Assembly: GCA_900757285.1 (NCBI GenBank)
Contig: CAAENI010000092.1
Location: 1-6,275, forward strand
Reading direction: 5' to 3'
DNA length: 6,275 nucleotides
Source of the DNA: an uncultured Collinsella sp.
Lineage (GTDB): Bacteria; Actinomycetota; Coriobacteriia; Coriobacteriales; Coriobacteriaceae
Both the position numbers and the translations under genes were made by a program. The notes below the pieces were generated by a model. That model searched no databases and was not told the origin of the DNA. It worked only from the letters and a program-made list of their open reading frames with translations. Positions within the stretch are counted from its first letter, which is position 1. Each line of letters begins with the position of its first letter. This document shows positions 1 through 5,171 of this stretch, one piece after another.

Positions 1-97
1 ATCTGTTGCCAGCACGATCGACGGCGGTCCGGATTGTTGGGCCCCGGCCATAATCGACCGCCACGAAGCGTTCATCCGCAGGTGCGTGGCATAGCGC
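1..97 (-). other. Left edge, possible 5' end of another minus-strand gene
   Basis: This is the region downstream of the transporter stop codon. On the minus strand an ATG at 73-75, 22 nt after that stop, opens a frame that stays open for 25 codons to the window edge (begins MNASWRSIMAGAQQ). The spacing would suit a following operon gene. However, there is no recognisable Shine-Dalgarno sequence before the ATG, and I do not recognise the peptide. A second minus frame is also open across most of the stretch. A 6-bp inverted repeat (GCCACG/CGTGGC, about 60-90) has no T-run, so I do not call it a terminator. The stretch is too short to decide. Confidence 0.2.
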
Positions 98-1006
98 CTA
101 GAGCACTAGCTGAGACAAGGACACTATCGCTGGCATAGTGAACATAGACAGAAGGGTGGTAACACAGACTGTTCCACATGCATATCGATAGTCCTTATTA
201 TGCTGCTGGGCAAAGATAGCTACATTCGCGCCGGTGGGGGTCGCAGCCGCAATCAGCAGCGCCATCTTAATTGACCTATCACATGGAAAGAGACATAGGA
301 ACAGGAGCGAAAGAATCGGAATGACAAGCAGCCTGACCGATGAGACGGCAAACAAGCTTTTCGCCCTCAGGAGCGCCATCAAATCAGACTGAGCAAGATA
401 GATACCGAGAGTCATCATTGCTAGCGGAGTGTTGAGCCCCGAGATATACGAAAGCACTGACTGTGCCAGAGGGACCGTTGGGACACGAAGGATAAAAATC
501 AAGAAACCGCCCAATAAAGCCATGACCATTGGACTTGTCAGGATCGCTTTAGGACTCATACATTTTTTAGACCCCGACAGCAGATACTGCCCGTATGTCC
601 ATTGCATGGCATTGAGAAGAGCGATCATGCACGTGATGAAAAACACGGCATCTTTTCCAAGCGCCGCTTCAACAAGGGGTATTCCCACAAATCCAGCATT
701 CGAGAATGCCGCAGCAAAAATGTCGATGGGACGGCCCCTGAACAACAGGCGGGCAACAACGCAAGCGAGCAACAACATCGCCGCCGACAGCATTAAGGTC
801 ATTCCCAACTCATACATCCTCTGAAACGAATACTCGATCCAAAATGATTTGAGAATGATTGCGGGAATCACAAGGTTGATGAGCAACTTTCCGAATTCTA
901 TTGCAGCCTGCTCGCTCAATATGCCCAAGCGGTTTAGAGCGTAGCCCATTCCCATGAGCAAAAACATGATAAGGACTTGTTGGATGAGAGGTTCAATGAT
1001 TGACAC
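98..1006 (-). CDS. AEC (auxin efflux carrier) family transporter
   Basis: This is a polytopic inner-membrane permease of the AEC family (PF03547-like). Bacterial members are thought to move small carboxylates such as malate or malonate; the substrate here is unknown. With the start used it has 302 residues, the usual size, with hydrophobic segments spread as in the 5+5 helix family fold. Visible landmarks are the first helix ending in GYALNRLG (21-28), NLVIPAI (44-50), the glycine/proline segment FSNAGFVGIPL (101-111), LNTPLAMMTLGIYLA (191-205), and ATPTGANVAIFAQQ (255-268). I chose the GTG at 1004-1006 because GGAG lies 8 nt upstream and the protein then begins as family members do. The ATG at 1037-1039 would add 11 residues but has no Shine-Dalgarno sequence. 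The gene follows the ceramidase-like gene by 58 nt and is probably co-transcribed with it. The family call is confident; direction and substrate are not. Confidence 0.9.
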   Translation of the reverse strand: MSIIEPLIQQVLIMFLLMGMGYALNRLGILSEQAAIEFGKLLINLVIPAIILKSFWIEYSFQRMYELGMTLMLSAAMLLLACVVARLLFRGRPIDIFAAAFSNAGFVGIPLVEAALGKDAVFFITCMIALLNAMQWTYGQYLLSGSKKCMSPKAILTSPMVMALLGGFLIFILRVPTVPLAQSVLSYISGLNTPLAMMTLGIYLAQSDLMALLRAKSLFAVSSVRLLVIPILSLLFLCLFPCDRSIKMALLIAAATPTGANVAIFAQQHNKDYRYACGTVCVTTLLSMFTMPAIVSLSQLVL

Positions 1007-1052
1007 AATACATGCTCCGTATAATCCTGACCGGTTCATCTACCACGATGGT

Positions 1053-1073
1053 CTATAGCGCCTGCTATAGCGC
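1053..1073. repeat. Short tandem duplication across a stop codon
   Basis: CTATAGCGC occurs twice (1053-1061 and 1065-1073), separated by CTG, giving a 12-nt period. On the minus strand it duplicates the last two sense codons and the stop of the ceramidase-like gene. The gene end therefore reads Ala-Leu-stop-Gln-Ala-Leu-stop, with a second in-frame TAG 12 nt downstream. It looks like a small slippage duplication. Confidence 0.6.
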
Positions 1074-2276
1074 GGCACCGACCGCCTGAATGATTCGCGC
1101 AACGAACGCATCGGCAACCCCGCGCGGCGTTCGCGAGTTGTAGGTTTCAAAATACTTGCCGTAGTCTTCCTGAGGCACAAGGTAGTTGCAGTACGTGTTC
1201 GCATAGCCGATAACAAAGACGTTGTATTGGCTAAACGCCCTCTTAAAATCCAAGCCTAATGTGCTACACGTATCGCATGGCATCGTGATAAAAATGCAGT
1301 TACCAATTACCGCAAACTGGCTCGGAAGCTCAAGCTCGATTTTCCCCATCGAGAGCTTAAGTTGTTGCCGCTTAAGGAGAAAGTCTCGCATCGGGCTCGC
1401 ATCCATAGCCTCTACCCGATTGGTCATCTCGATCCAATCCGGATCTGTTTTTGCATCGTAGACACTCTTCATGCTGATAGAGCCCCAACGCGGGGTATCA
1501 ACTCTGAGTGCCGCGCGCTCACGCTTGGATTCAATTTGAGCGCAAAGTTCGTTAGCCGTGCGCTCGAGTTCGGCAACTCCCTCCCCTTGCCGATAGAAAC
1601 GCGTCGACACATCCCCGCACGTTCCGTTGACGCAAAGTACAGGACAGCCATATTTCCTCTCCAAACGCTGCCTGACATGCCCAATCAAATCAGCAGAGAG
1701 GACGGCGCTTTTCCCATTAAGGATGGTAGGATGAGCGGACATGAACAGCATTTTTCCAATTGGGCGACCGCCTTGAGCGTCCTCAAACGAGAAAATACTT
1801 ACCTGTTTATCGGCCGGACCGCCCTGAACATTTCGATTCCCGTACAGTCCCTCGATGCCTAACATCTCCATCGATACGGTCGCCTTCGACCTGGACGCCC
1901 ATGCAGATACCGCCGCCTCGGTAGCCAAGCCAGTCAAATCACTCGTCAATTCGGTTTCAGGTAACGTGTCCTCGTAGGCAAGCTTAAAATAGCATGGTGC
2001 AGAATGGGTATGAATGCATGCGACGACGATATTGCTCGAATCGATGCCCGTTTTTGACGATACGGCGTTCTTGACCGAAAGGGAAAAATCTTTCGACACC
2101 ATTATTGAATCGAGCTCGATAAGAATAAACGGGACAAGATCAACACAGACAGCGCTAGCGTTGACCTCAATAGGATCAAGAACATCCGTCCAGGCACCTT
2201 TTCTGTTGTAGCCGCCCATGCGGCAAGGAGACTGGGGTGTTACGTCAATCTTCGAGATTCCAAACTCTATGTTCAT
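1065..2276 (-). CDS. Ceramidase-family (PF04734-like) hydrolase, cytoplasmic
   Basis: This 403-aa protein resembles the N-terminal catalytic domain of neutral/alkaline non-lysosomal ceramidases, zinc amidases with a serine in the active site. Landmarks are the N-terminal FGISKIDVTPQSP, the metal motif HTHSAP (His89, His91), SAHPTIL (His182, probable second ligand), NGTCGDVST (Ser224, matching the catalytic Ser of GDVSP-type motifs), MPCDTCSTLG (333-341), where many relatives have PGEP with a Glu ligand and this protein has Asp335, and GYANTYCNYLVP (Tyr365, probable ligand tyrosine). It is much shorter than secreted bacterial ceramidases, has no signal peptide and contains 11 cysteines, so it is probably cytoplasmic. 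The ATG at 2274-2276 has GGAG 5 nt upstream; the ATG at 2313-2315 has no such site and adds 13 atypical residues. The gene lies downstream of the PTS permease but beyond its terminator. The fold assignment is good. The substrate is unknown and true ceramide is unlikely. Confidence 0.8.
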   Translation of the reverse strand: MNIEFGISKIDVTPQSPCRMGGYNRKGAWTDVLDPIEVNASAVCVDLVPFILIELDSIMVSKDFSLSVKNAVSSKTGIDSSNIVVACIHTHSAPCYFKLAYEDTLPETELTSDLTGLATEAAVSAWASRSKATVSMEMLGIEGLYGNRNVQGGPADKQVSIFSFEDAQGGRPIGKMLFMSAHPTILNGKSAVLSADLIGHVRQRLERKYGCPVLCVNGTCGDVSTRFYRQGEGVAELERTANELCAQIESKRERAALRVDTPRWGSISMKSVYDAKTDPDWIEMTNRVEAMDASPMRDFLLKRQQLKLSMGKIELELPSQFAVIGNCIFITMPCDTCSTLGLDFKRAFSQYNVFVIGYANTYCNYLVPQEDYGKYFETYNSRTPRGVADAFVARIIQAVGAAL

Positions 2277-2330
2277 TCCAACTCCAACTCTTCGCGGCAC
2301 ACGCCGCCCAAACATCGGAAATAGAAATAC

Positions 2331-2360
2331 AAAAAGAGAAGGGCGTCATGGACGCCCTTC
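2331..2360 (-). terminator. Intrinsic terminator after the PTS gene
   Basis: On the minus strand a perfect 10-bp stem (GAAGGGCGTC / GACGCCCTTC, loop CAT; 2338-2360) is followed by TCTTTTTG. It lies 35 nt beyond the PTS stop codon. The plus strand has no T-run after the hairpin, so it acts on the minus strand only. It separates the PTS unit from the hydrolase and AEC genes unless read-through occurs. Between this hairpin and the hydrolase start (2277-2337) I see no convincing -35/-10 pair. Confidence 0.85.
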
Positions 2361-2394
2361 CAATGCGTCCTGCCACACGCAGGCCGTAGAAAAC

Positions 2395-3819
2395 TTAACG
2401 CTCGGAAACGGGGCCATTCTCGAGCTCATCCGCCGTAAAGCCCAGGAAATACGTGCCCAAGGCGCTCACAAGGAAGCCTGCACCAGCAGCGATTCCAAAG
2501 TTGATGAGAGTCTGGGGCCCGCCGCCCGCAAACGCGAGGAACTCCAAGAAGTTAGATGCCGCGCCGGCAGTATAAACCGTGGCTCCGAGAGCGATTGCAA
2601 GCGCACCGGCAACAAAGGATCCGATAATCTTCCAGACAAACACGCGGCGATAGCGCAGCATCATGCCGTAGATGAAAGGCTCGCCGACGCCTCCGACAAT
2701 GTTTGCAACCAAATAGCCGAATGCCATGCTCTTCTCGTCTTTATCGCGCAGCTTGAGCCAGGTCGCCACCTCGCAGCCGAAGGTCGCCCAAAGGCTAACG
2801 CCCGTCGCAACCAAAACAAAGCTGTCGGTTCCCACAGTCATATAGTTAGCGATGGCAATCATCGCAACCGCCACATGCATGCCGGTAATAATCATTGGGC
2901 ACCAAAGACCCGCCAGAATACCTCCTCCGAGGATGGCGGCGATACCACCGGAAGTACCAAGGAACTCAAAACCGGCGGCGAGGGCATTACCGGCCCATGA
3001 ACCAACAGGGGCGAGAGCGCAGAGAGACACAGGAACAGCGACGACCATGGTAAGGAAAGGCGCGAAAACCGTTGAAAGGGTATCTGGCACATATTTGCGG
3101 AAGAAGCGCTCGATATAACTCATCGCCCACACGGACAGAAGAATGGGAAGGACCGTCTTTGTGTAGTTTGCGGCGACGCAGGGAATGCCATAAACGGAGA
3201 ACTGAGCTCCATCGGTCGCAAGCTGAATCATGGTCGGGTCGATAAGAATGCCGCCCATAAAGGCACCGAGGACAGGCGTTACGCCAATGTTCTTAGCCGC
3301 ATTATAACCAAGGTAGATGGGGATAAAATAGAACGCTGCGTCATAAACCATGTTCATCAGAACATAAAGGTCGCTTGTGTCGGACAGCACGCCCGCCATC
3401 GTAGGTCCCAGCACCACCGCTACGGTCTTGAACAGGCCAGCACACATTAGGACGGGGATCATAGGCACCATGGAGCTTGACAGGTAGTTGAGGATGTTAT
3501 TGCCAATAACCTTAGGTGTGAGCTTCTGCTTAGGAGCATCAAGGTTCTCGTCGATGGCGTCCTGCTTGGCAAAGCCGCCGATCTTGCAGAGCTCGTCATA
3601 AACCTTGGGCACGTTTTGGCCCACGATTACCTGGAACTGCCCTCCGGAGATTTGAGCACCCAACACACCGCCAATCTTCTTCACTTCTTTGATATCGGGG
3701 GCATCGATATCTTTGAGGTTAAAACGCAGGCGCGTCATACAGTGCGCAACAAACGTCACGTTCTCCTTGCCACCGACGGCCTCGAGCACGTCCGCTGCGA
3801 TTTTCTTATTGTCAGTCAT
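2395..3819 (-). CDS. PTS sugar transporter subunit EIIBC, beta-glucoside/glucose superfamily
   Basis: This is the membrane permease and phosphotransferase of a sugar PTS. It takes phosphate from an EIIA protein and phosphorylates the sugar as it enters. In the 474-aa protein, residues 5-80 form the EIIB domain, with the phosphorylated cysteine in AHCMTRLRF (Cys27) and the GGVLGAQISGGQFQVIVG strand-turn region (50-67). Residues about 105-460 form the multi-spanning EIIC domain, with GAFMGGILIDP (185-195), ITGMHVA (311-317) and the family loop GVGEPFIYG (377-385, Glu380 equivalent to the Glu of GITEP). The protein stops just after EIIC (TADELENGPVSER), so the C-terminal EIIA found in many BglF/BglP-type proteins is absent and must come from elsewhere. 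The ATG at 3817-3819 has GGGAG 7 nt upstream; the ATG at 3861 has no Shine-Dalgarno site. A LicT-type gene and attenuator lie upstream. Beta-glucoside, sucrose or trehalose type cannot be told apart here. Confidence 0.93.
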   Translation of the reverse strand: MTDNKKIAADVLEAVGGKENVTFVAHCMTRLRFNLKDIDAPDIKEVKKIGGVLGAQISGGQFQVIVGQNVPKVYDELCKIGGFAKQDAIDENLDAPKQKLTPKVIGNNILNYLSSSMVPMIPVLMCAGLFKTVAVVLGPTMAGVLSDTSDLYVLMNMVYDAAFYFIPIYLGYNAAKNIGVTPVLGAFMGGILIDPTMIQLATDGAQFSVYGIPCVAANYTKTVLPILLSVWAMSYIERFFRKYVPDTLSTVFAPFLTMVVAVPVSLCALAPVGSWAGNALAAGFEFLGTSGGIAAILGGGILAGLWCPMIITGMHVAVAMIAIANYMTVGTDSFVLVATGVSLWATFGCEVATWLKLRDKDEKSMAFGYLVANIVGGVGEPFIYGMMLRYRRVFVWKIIGSFVAGALAIALGATVYTAGAASNFLEFLAFAGGGPQTLINFGIAAGAGFLVSALGTYFLGFTADELENGPVSER

Positions 3820-3830
3820 AGCTGAACTCC

Positions 3831-3913
3831 CTTGCTTTTCTGTCTTCCCGTTTGCGCACACGCGAAGAACCGATTACGGCAGGCCTGACACGAGGCAAAT
3901 CGAGAAAAGCAAG
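3831..3913 (-). promoter_or_regulatory. Leader inverted repeat adjoining the PTS ribosome-binding site
   Basis: CTTGCTTTTCT (plus 3831-3841) and AGAAAAGCAAG (3903-3913) are perfect 11-nt complements. In the minus-strand mRNA, CUUGCUUUUCU lies just after the attenuator U-tail, and its partner AGAAAAGCAAG runs directly into the Shine-Dalgarno sequence (AAGGGAG, 7 nt before the ATG). The pairing would share bases with the Shine-Dalgarno region and could limit ribosome access. Whether this is a real control or a by-product of pyrimidine-rich sequence is unknown. Confidence 0.35.
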
Positions 3914-3921
3914 AAGAAGAC

Positions 3922-3989
3922 AAAAACAGAAGAGCCCCAAAGCACAAAGCGGACAGGGAACTGTCTACGTCATGCTTCGAGGCTCTTCT
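3922..3989 (-). terminator. Attenuator terminator between antiterminator and PTS genes
   Basis: On the minus strand the arm AGAAGAGCCTCGAAGCA (3973-3989) pairs over 17 bp, with two G-U wobbles, with TGCTTTGGGGCTCTTCT (3928-3944). GTTTTTG follows (3921-3927). The large loop contains its own 5-bp hairpin, GACAG/CTGTC. The stem ends over 100 nt before the PTS start codon, so it would stop transcription coming from the antiterminator gene or from a promoter in the gap. Its position between a LicT-type gene and a PTS gene is the usual place for an antitermination-controlled terminator. Confidence 0.85.
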
Positions 3990-4000
3990 CGAATAACACC
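3968..4000 (-). promoter_or_regulatory. Putative ribonucleic antiterminator (RAT) for the LicT-type protein
   Basis: In the minus-strand transcript, TTCGAG and CTCGAA (3976-3993) form a 6-bp hairpin around AAGAGC, flanked by GGTGTTA upstream and GCATGACG downstream. The hairpin uses bases of the terminator's upstream arm (3973-3989), so the two folds exclude each other. That is how RAT elements work with LicT, SacY and BglG. The flanks recall the RAT layout of a short stem with bulged A/G-rich sides, but the sequence does not match the classic Bacillus or E. coli RAT consensus closely. The call rests mainly on geometry and context. Confidence 0.55.
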
Positions 4001-4059
4001 TTATGTGACTATGAAACTACATCCAACAGTTGCTTTTACGAAAGTCGAAACCGGCCAAC

Positions 4060-4065
4060 GGTCAA
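4060..4065 (-). promoter_or_regulatory. Weak -35-like box upstream of the attenuator
   Basis: TTGACC on the minus strand, 22 nt downstream of the antiterminator stop codon, equals the -35 of the antiterminator promoter. The sequence 16-18 nt further on (TTTCGTAA region) is a poor -10. It could be a weak promoter for the PTS gene alone, but read-through from the upstream promoter is equally possible. Confidence 0.2.
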
Positions 4066-4086
4066 ATTTCAGCGGCGAGCGGTCGA

Positions 4087-4923
4087 TTAGGACCTAGATC
4101 CCGCGCAGACGCGATTGACGTGGAGCATCAGGTAGACCTTCTCTTCATCGGCGAGCCCGGCGTCAAAGCGCTCTTCGATAAGCGCGGCCATGCGGTCGAC
4201 GCACACGGCCACGTCGGGATGCTGCTCGCAGAGCGGTCCGTAAAGCGCGCCGTTCTCCGTGTTGAGGGGCTCTCCTGTCTGCACGCGTTCTAACAGGTAG
4301 CGCACGTGCGTGGCATAACGGCAAAAGTCAAAGCCGTCGCGGTCCACGCAAACCCCCAGCTCGGATTCGATAATCTTGGTGAAGCTCTCGAGCATCACCT
4401 CGTCCTTACGCACCGTATTGGATTTGGCCTTTGAAGACGAGGCGACCACGCTGTTGACGATACAGAGCGCGATACCGCTCGCCTCCCCCCGCGGCATCTT
4501 GACGTTGAAGCCGCGATTGATGCCCTCGATCGCGAACTTGGCGATCTTGTACTCAATGGGGTACATCTGCTGCACATCATAGGAGAGCGGCATCTGCACA
4601 AACATATGCTCGCGGCAGCGTTTGATGGCAAAGGCGATATGGTCAGCCATGGTAAAGGGAAGGTTTGCCGAGAGCTCGCGCGAGATGTTGGAGCGAGCGA
4701 TATCGGCAATCTGGGCGGAGAACTCCATCACCTGAGGATCGATCTCGTCGAGCAGCGCTAGGTAGCGCGAGTCGACACCGTAGAAGGTTCGCTCGATCTT
4801 ATCGAGTGTGGCCTCATCGGGGCCATTGGGAAACCCGATACCGCGGCCAATTGCCACGAGTTCACGGCCCTTGGCGTTTACGCAGATAACCGTATTGTTG
4901 TTGATCCGCTTAAGGATTTTCAT
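4087..4923 (-). CDS. licT: LicT/BglG-family transcription antiterminator
   Basis: This PTS-controlled RNA-binding protein stabilises the antiterminator hairpin in a target leader. In the 278-aa protein, residues 1-55 are the CAT RNA-binding domain (MKILKRINNNTVICVNAKG, GRGIGF). PRD1 spans about 65-170 and PRD2 about 175-278. Of the four histidines phosphorylated in Bacillus LicT (100, 159, 207, 269), three have clear equivalents: His95 (MADHIAFA), His206 (YATHVRYL) and His268 (YLMLHVN). The second PRD1 site is Cys154: the usual DEAGFIALH reads GEASGIALC here. This suggests altered phosphorylation control, still compatible with function. The ATG at 4921-4923 has GGGAG 4 nt upstream. The predicted mRNA 5' end folds into a CGGCGC/GCGCCG hairpin (4937-4956) just before that site. 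The gene lies immediately upstream of its likely target attenuator and PTS permease. The symbol is by family resemblance. Confidence 0.93.
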   Translation of the reverse strand: MKILKRINNNTVICVNAKGRELVAIGRGIGFPNGPDEATLDKIERTFYGVDSRYLALLDEIDPQVMEFSAQIADIARSNISRELSANLPFTMADHIAFAIKRCREHMFVQMPLSYDVQQMYPIEYKIAKFAIEGINRGFNVKMPRGEASGIALCIVNSVVASSSKAKSNTVRKDEVMLESFTKIIESELGVCVDRDGFDFCRYATHVRYLLERVQTGEPLNTENGALYGPLCEQHPDVAVCVDRMAALIEERFDAGLADEEKVYLMLHVNRVCAGSRS

Positions 4924-4964
4924 GACGCTCCCTACCCGGCGCAAGCAACAGCGCCGCGAGCCCG

Positions 4965-4994
4965 ATTATTCCACGGGATTTCAAATCCGGTCAA
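4965..4994 (-). promoter_or_regulatory. Sigma70-type promoter of the antiterminator-PTS unit
   Basis: On the minus strand the -35 TTGACC (4989-4994) is separated by 18 nt from the -10 AATAAT (4965-4970); each hexamer has one mismatch to consensus. Transcription would start near 4958, giving a leader of about 35 nt that begins with the 6-bp hairpin at 4937-4956. It is the best-looking promoter in the window. Confidence 0.75.
4976..4988. promoter_or_regulatory. Palindromic operator candidate in the promoter spacer
   Basis: GGATTT-C-AAATCC is a perfect 6+1+6 palindrome lying wholly within the 18-nt spacer between the -35 and -10 boxes. One step further out, C4974 and G4990 also match. A dimeric repressor bound here would block RNA polymerase. 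The regulator is not identifiable from this window. Confidence 0.4.
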
Positions 4995-5015
4995 CCTTCC
5001 TTTCGACATCCGAAC

Positions 5016-5150
5016 GATTCGCCCCGTCTTCATTCGATCAGCCTGAGGAGAAGTTTCGCGCTTTGGTGAGTTGATGGTGTTGCGGGCGAATCCATCTCCG
5101 GTTCACACCGACTGGGTACCCTGAAGGCTGAACAACCTGTCGCAGCACTA
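5016..5150 (+). promoter_or_regulatory. Structured 5' leader, possible cis-regulatory RNA
   Basis: Two long complementarities lie in the leader of the following membrane-protein gene. GATTCGCCC (5016-5024) pairs perfectly with GGGCGAATC (5084-5092). TGGTGTTGCGG (5075-5085) pairs over 11 bp, with three G-U wobbles, with TCGCAGCACTA (5140-5150). The helices overlap by two bases and cross each other, so they would form either a pseudoknot or two alternative states. Inside the second helix there is a CGGT/ACCG hairpin (5099-5110) and the palindrome GGGTACCC (5114-5121). The G-U pairs favour folding of plus-strand RNA. I could not match it to a riboswitch class by eye, and no clear promoter is seen at 4995-5015. 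Confidence 0.4.
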
Positions 5151-5171
5151 AACGAACCGGGAGGACCCCGT

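Noticed and set aside
60..90. Inverted repeat as terminator of the AEC gene
   Set aside because: The stem is only 6 bp with a long loop, and no T-run follows on the minus strand.
2218..3000. Long plus-strand open frame opposite the PTS and hydrolase genes
   Set aside because: It runs antisense across two well-supported genes, its product is a low-hydrophobicity Arg/Asn/His-rich string with no recognisable domain, and it arises from the codon pattern of the real genes.
3820..3861. Upstream ATG starts for the PTS gene (3861), the hydrolase (2315) and the antiterminator (4944)
   Set aside because: None is preceded by a Shine-Dalgarno sequence, and the added residues do not fit the families. 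The internal ATGs have good sites and family-typical N-termini.
5096..5112. tRNA-like T-arm (GGTTCACACC)
   Set aside because: No acceptor stem, anticodon arm or D-arm at the right distances; the bases fit better as a small hairpin in the leader.
5016..5150. c-di-AMP (ydaO-type) or cobalamin riboswitch
   Set aside because: Only short fragments such as GCGAATCC resemble conserved boxes. The other required core elements and their order are missing, so no class is claimed.
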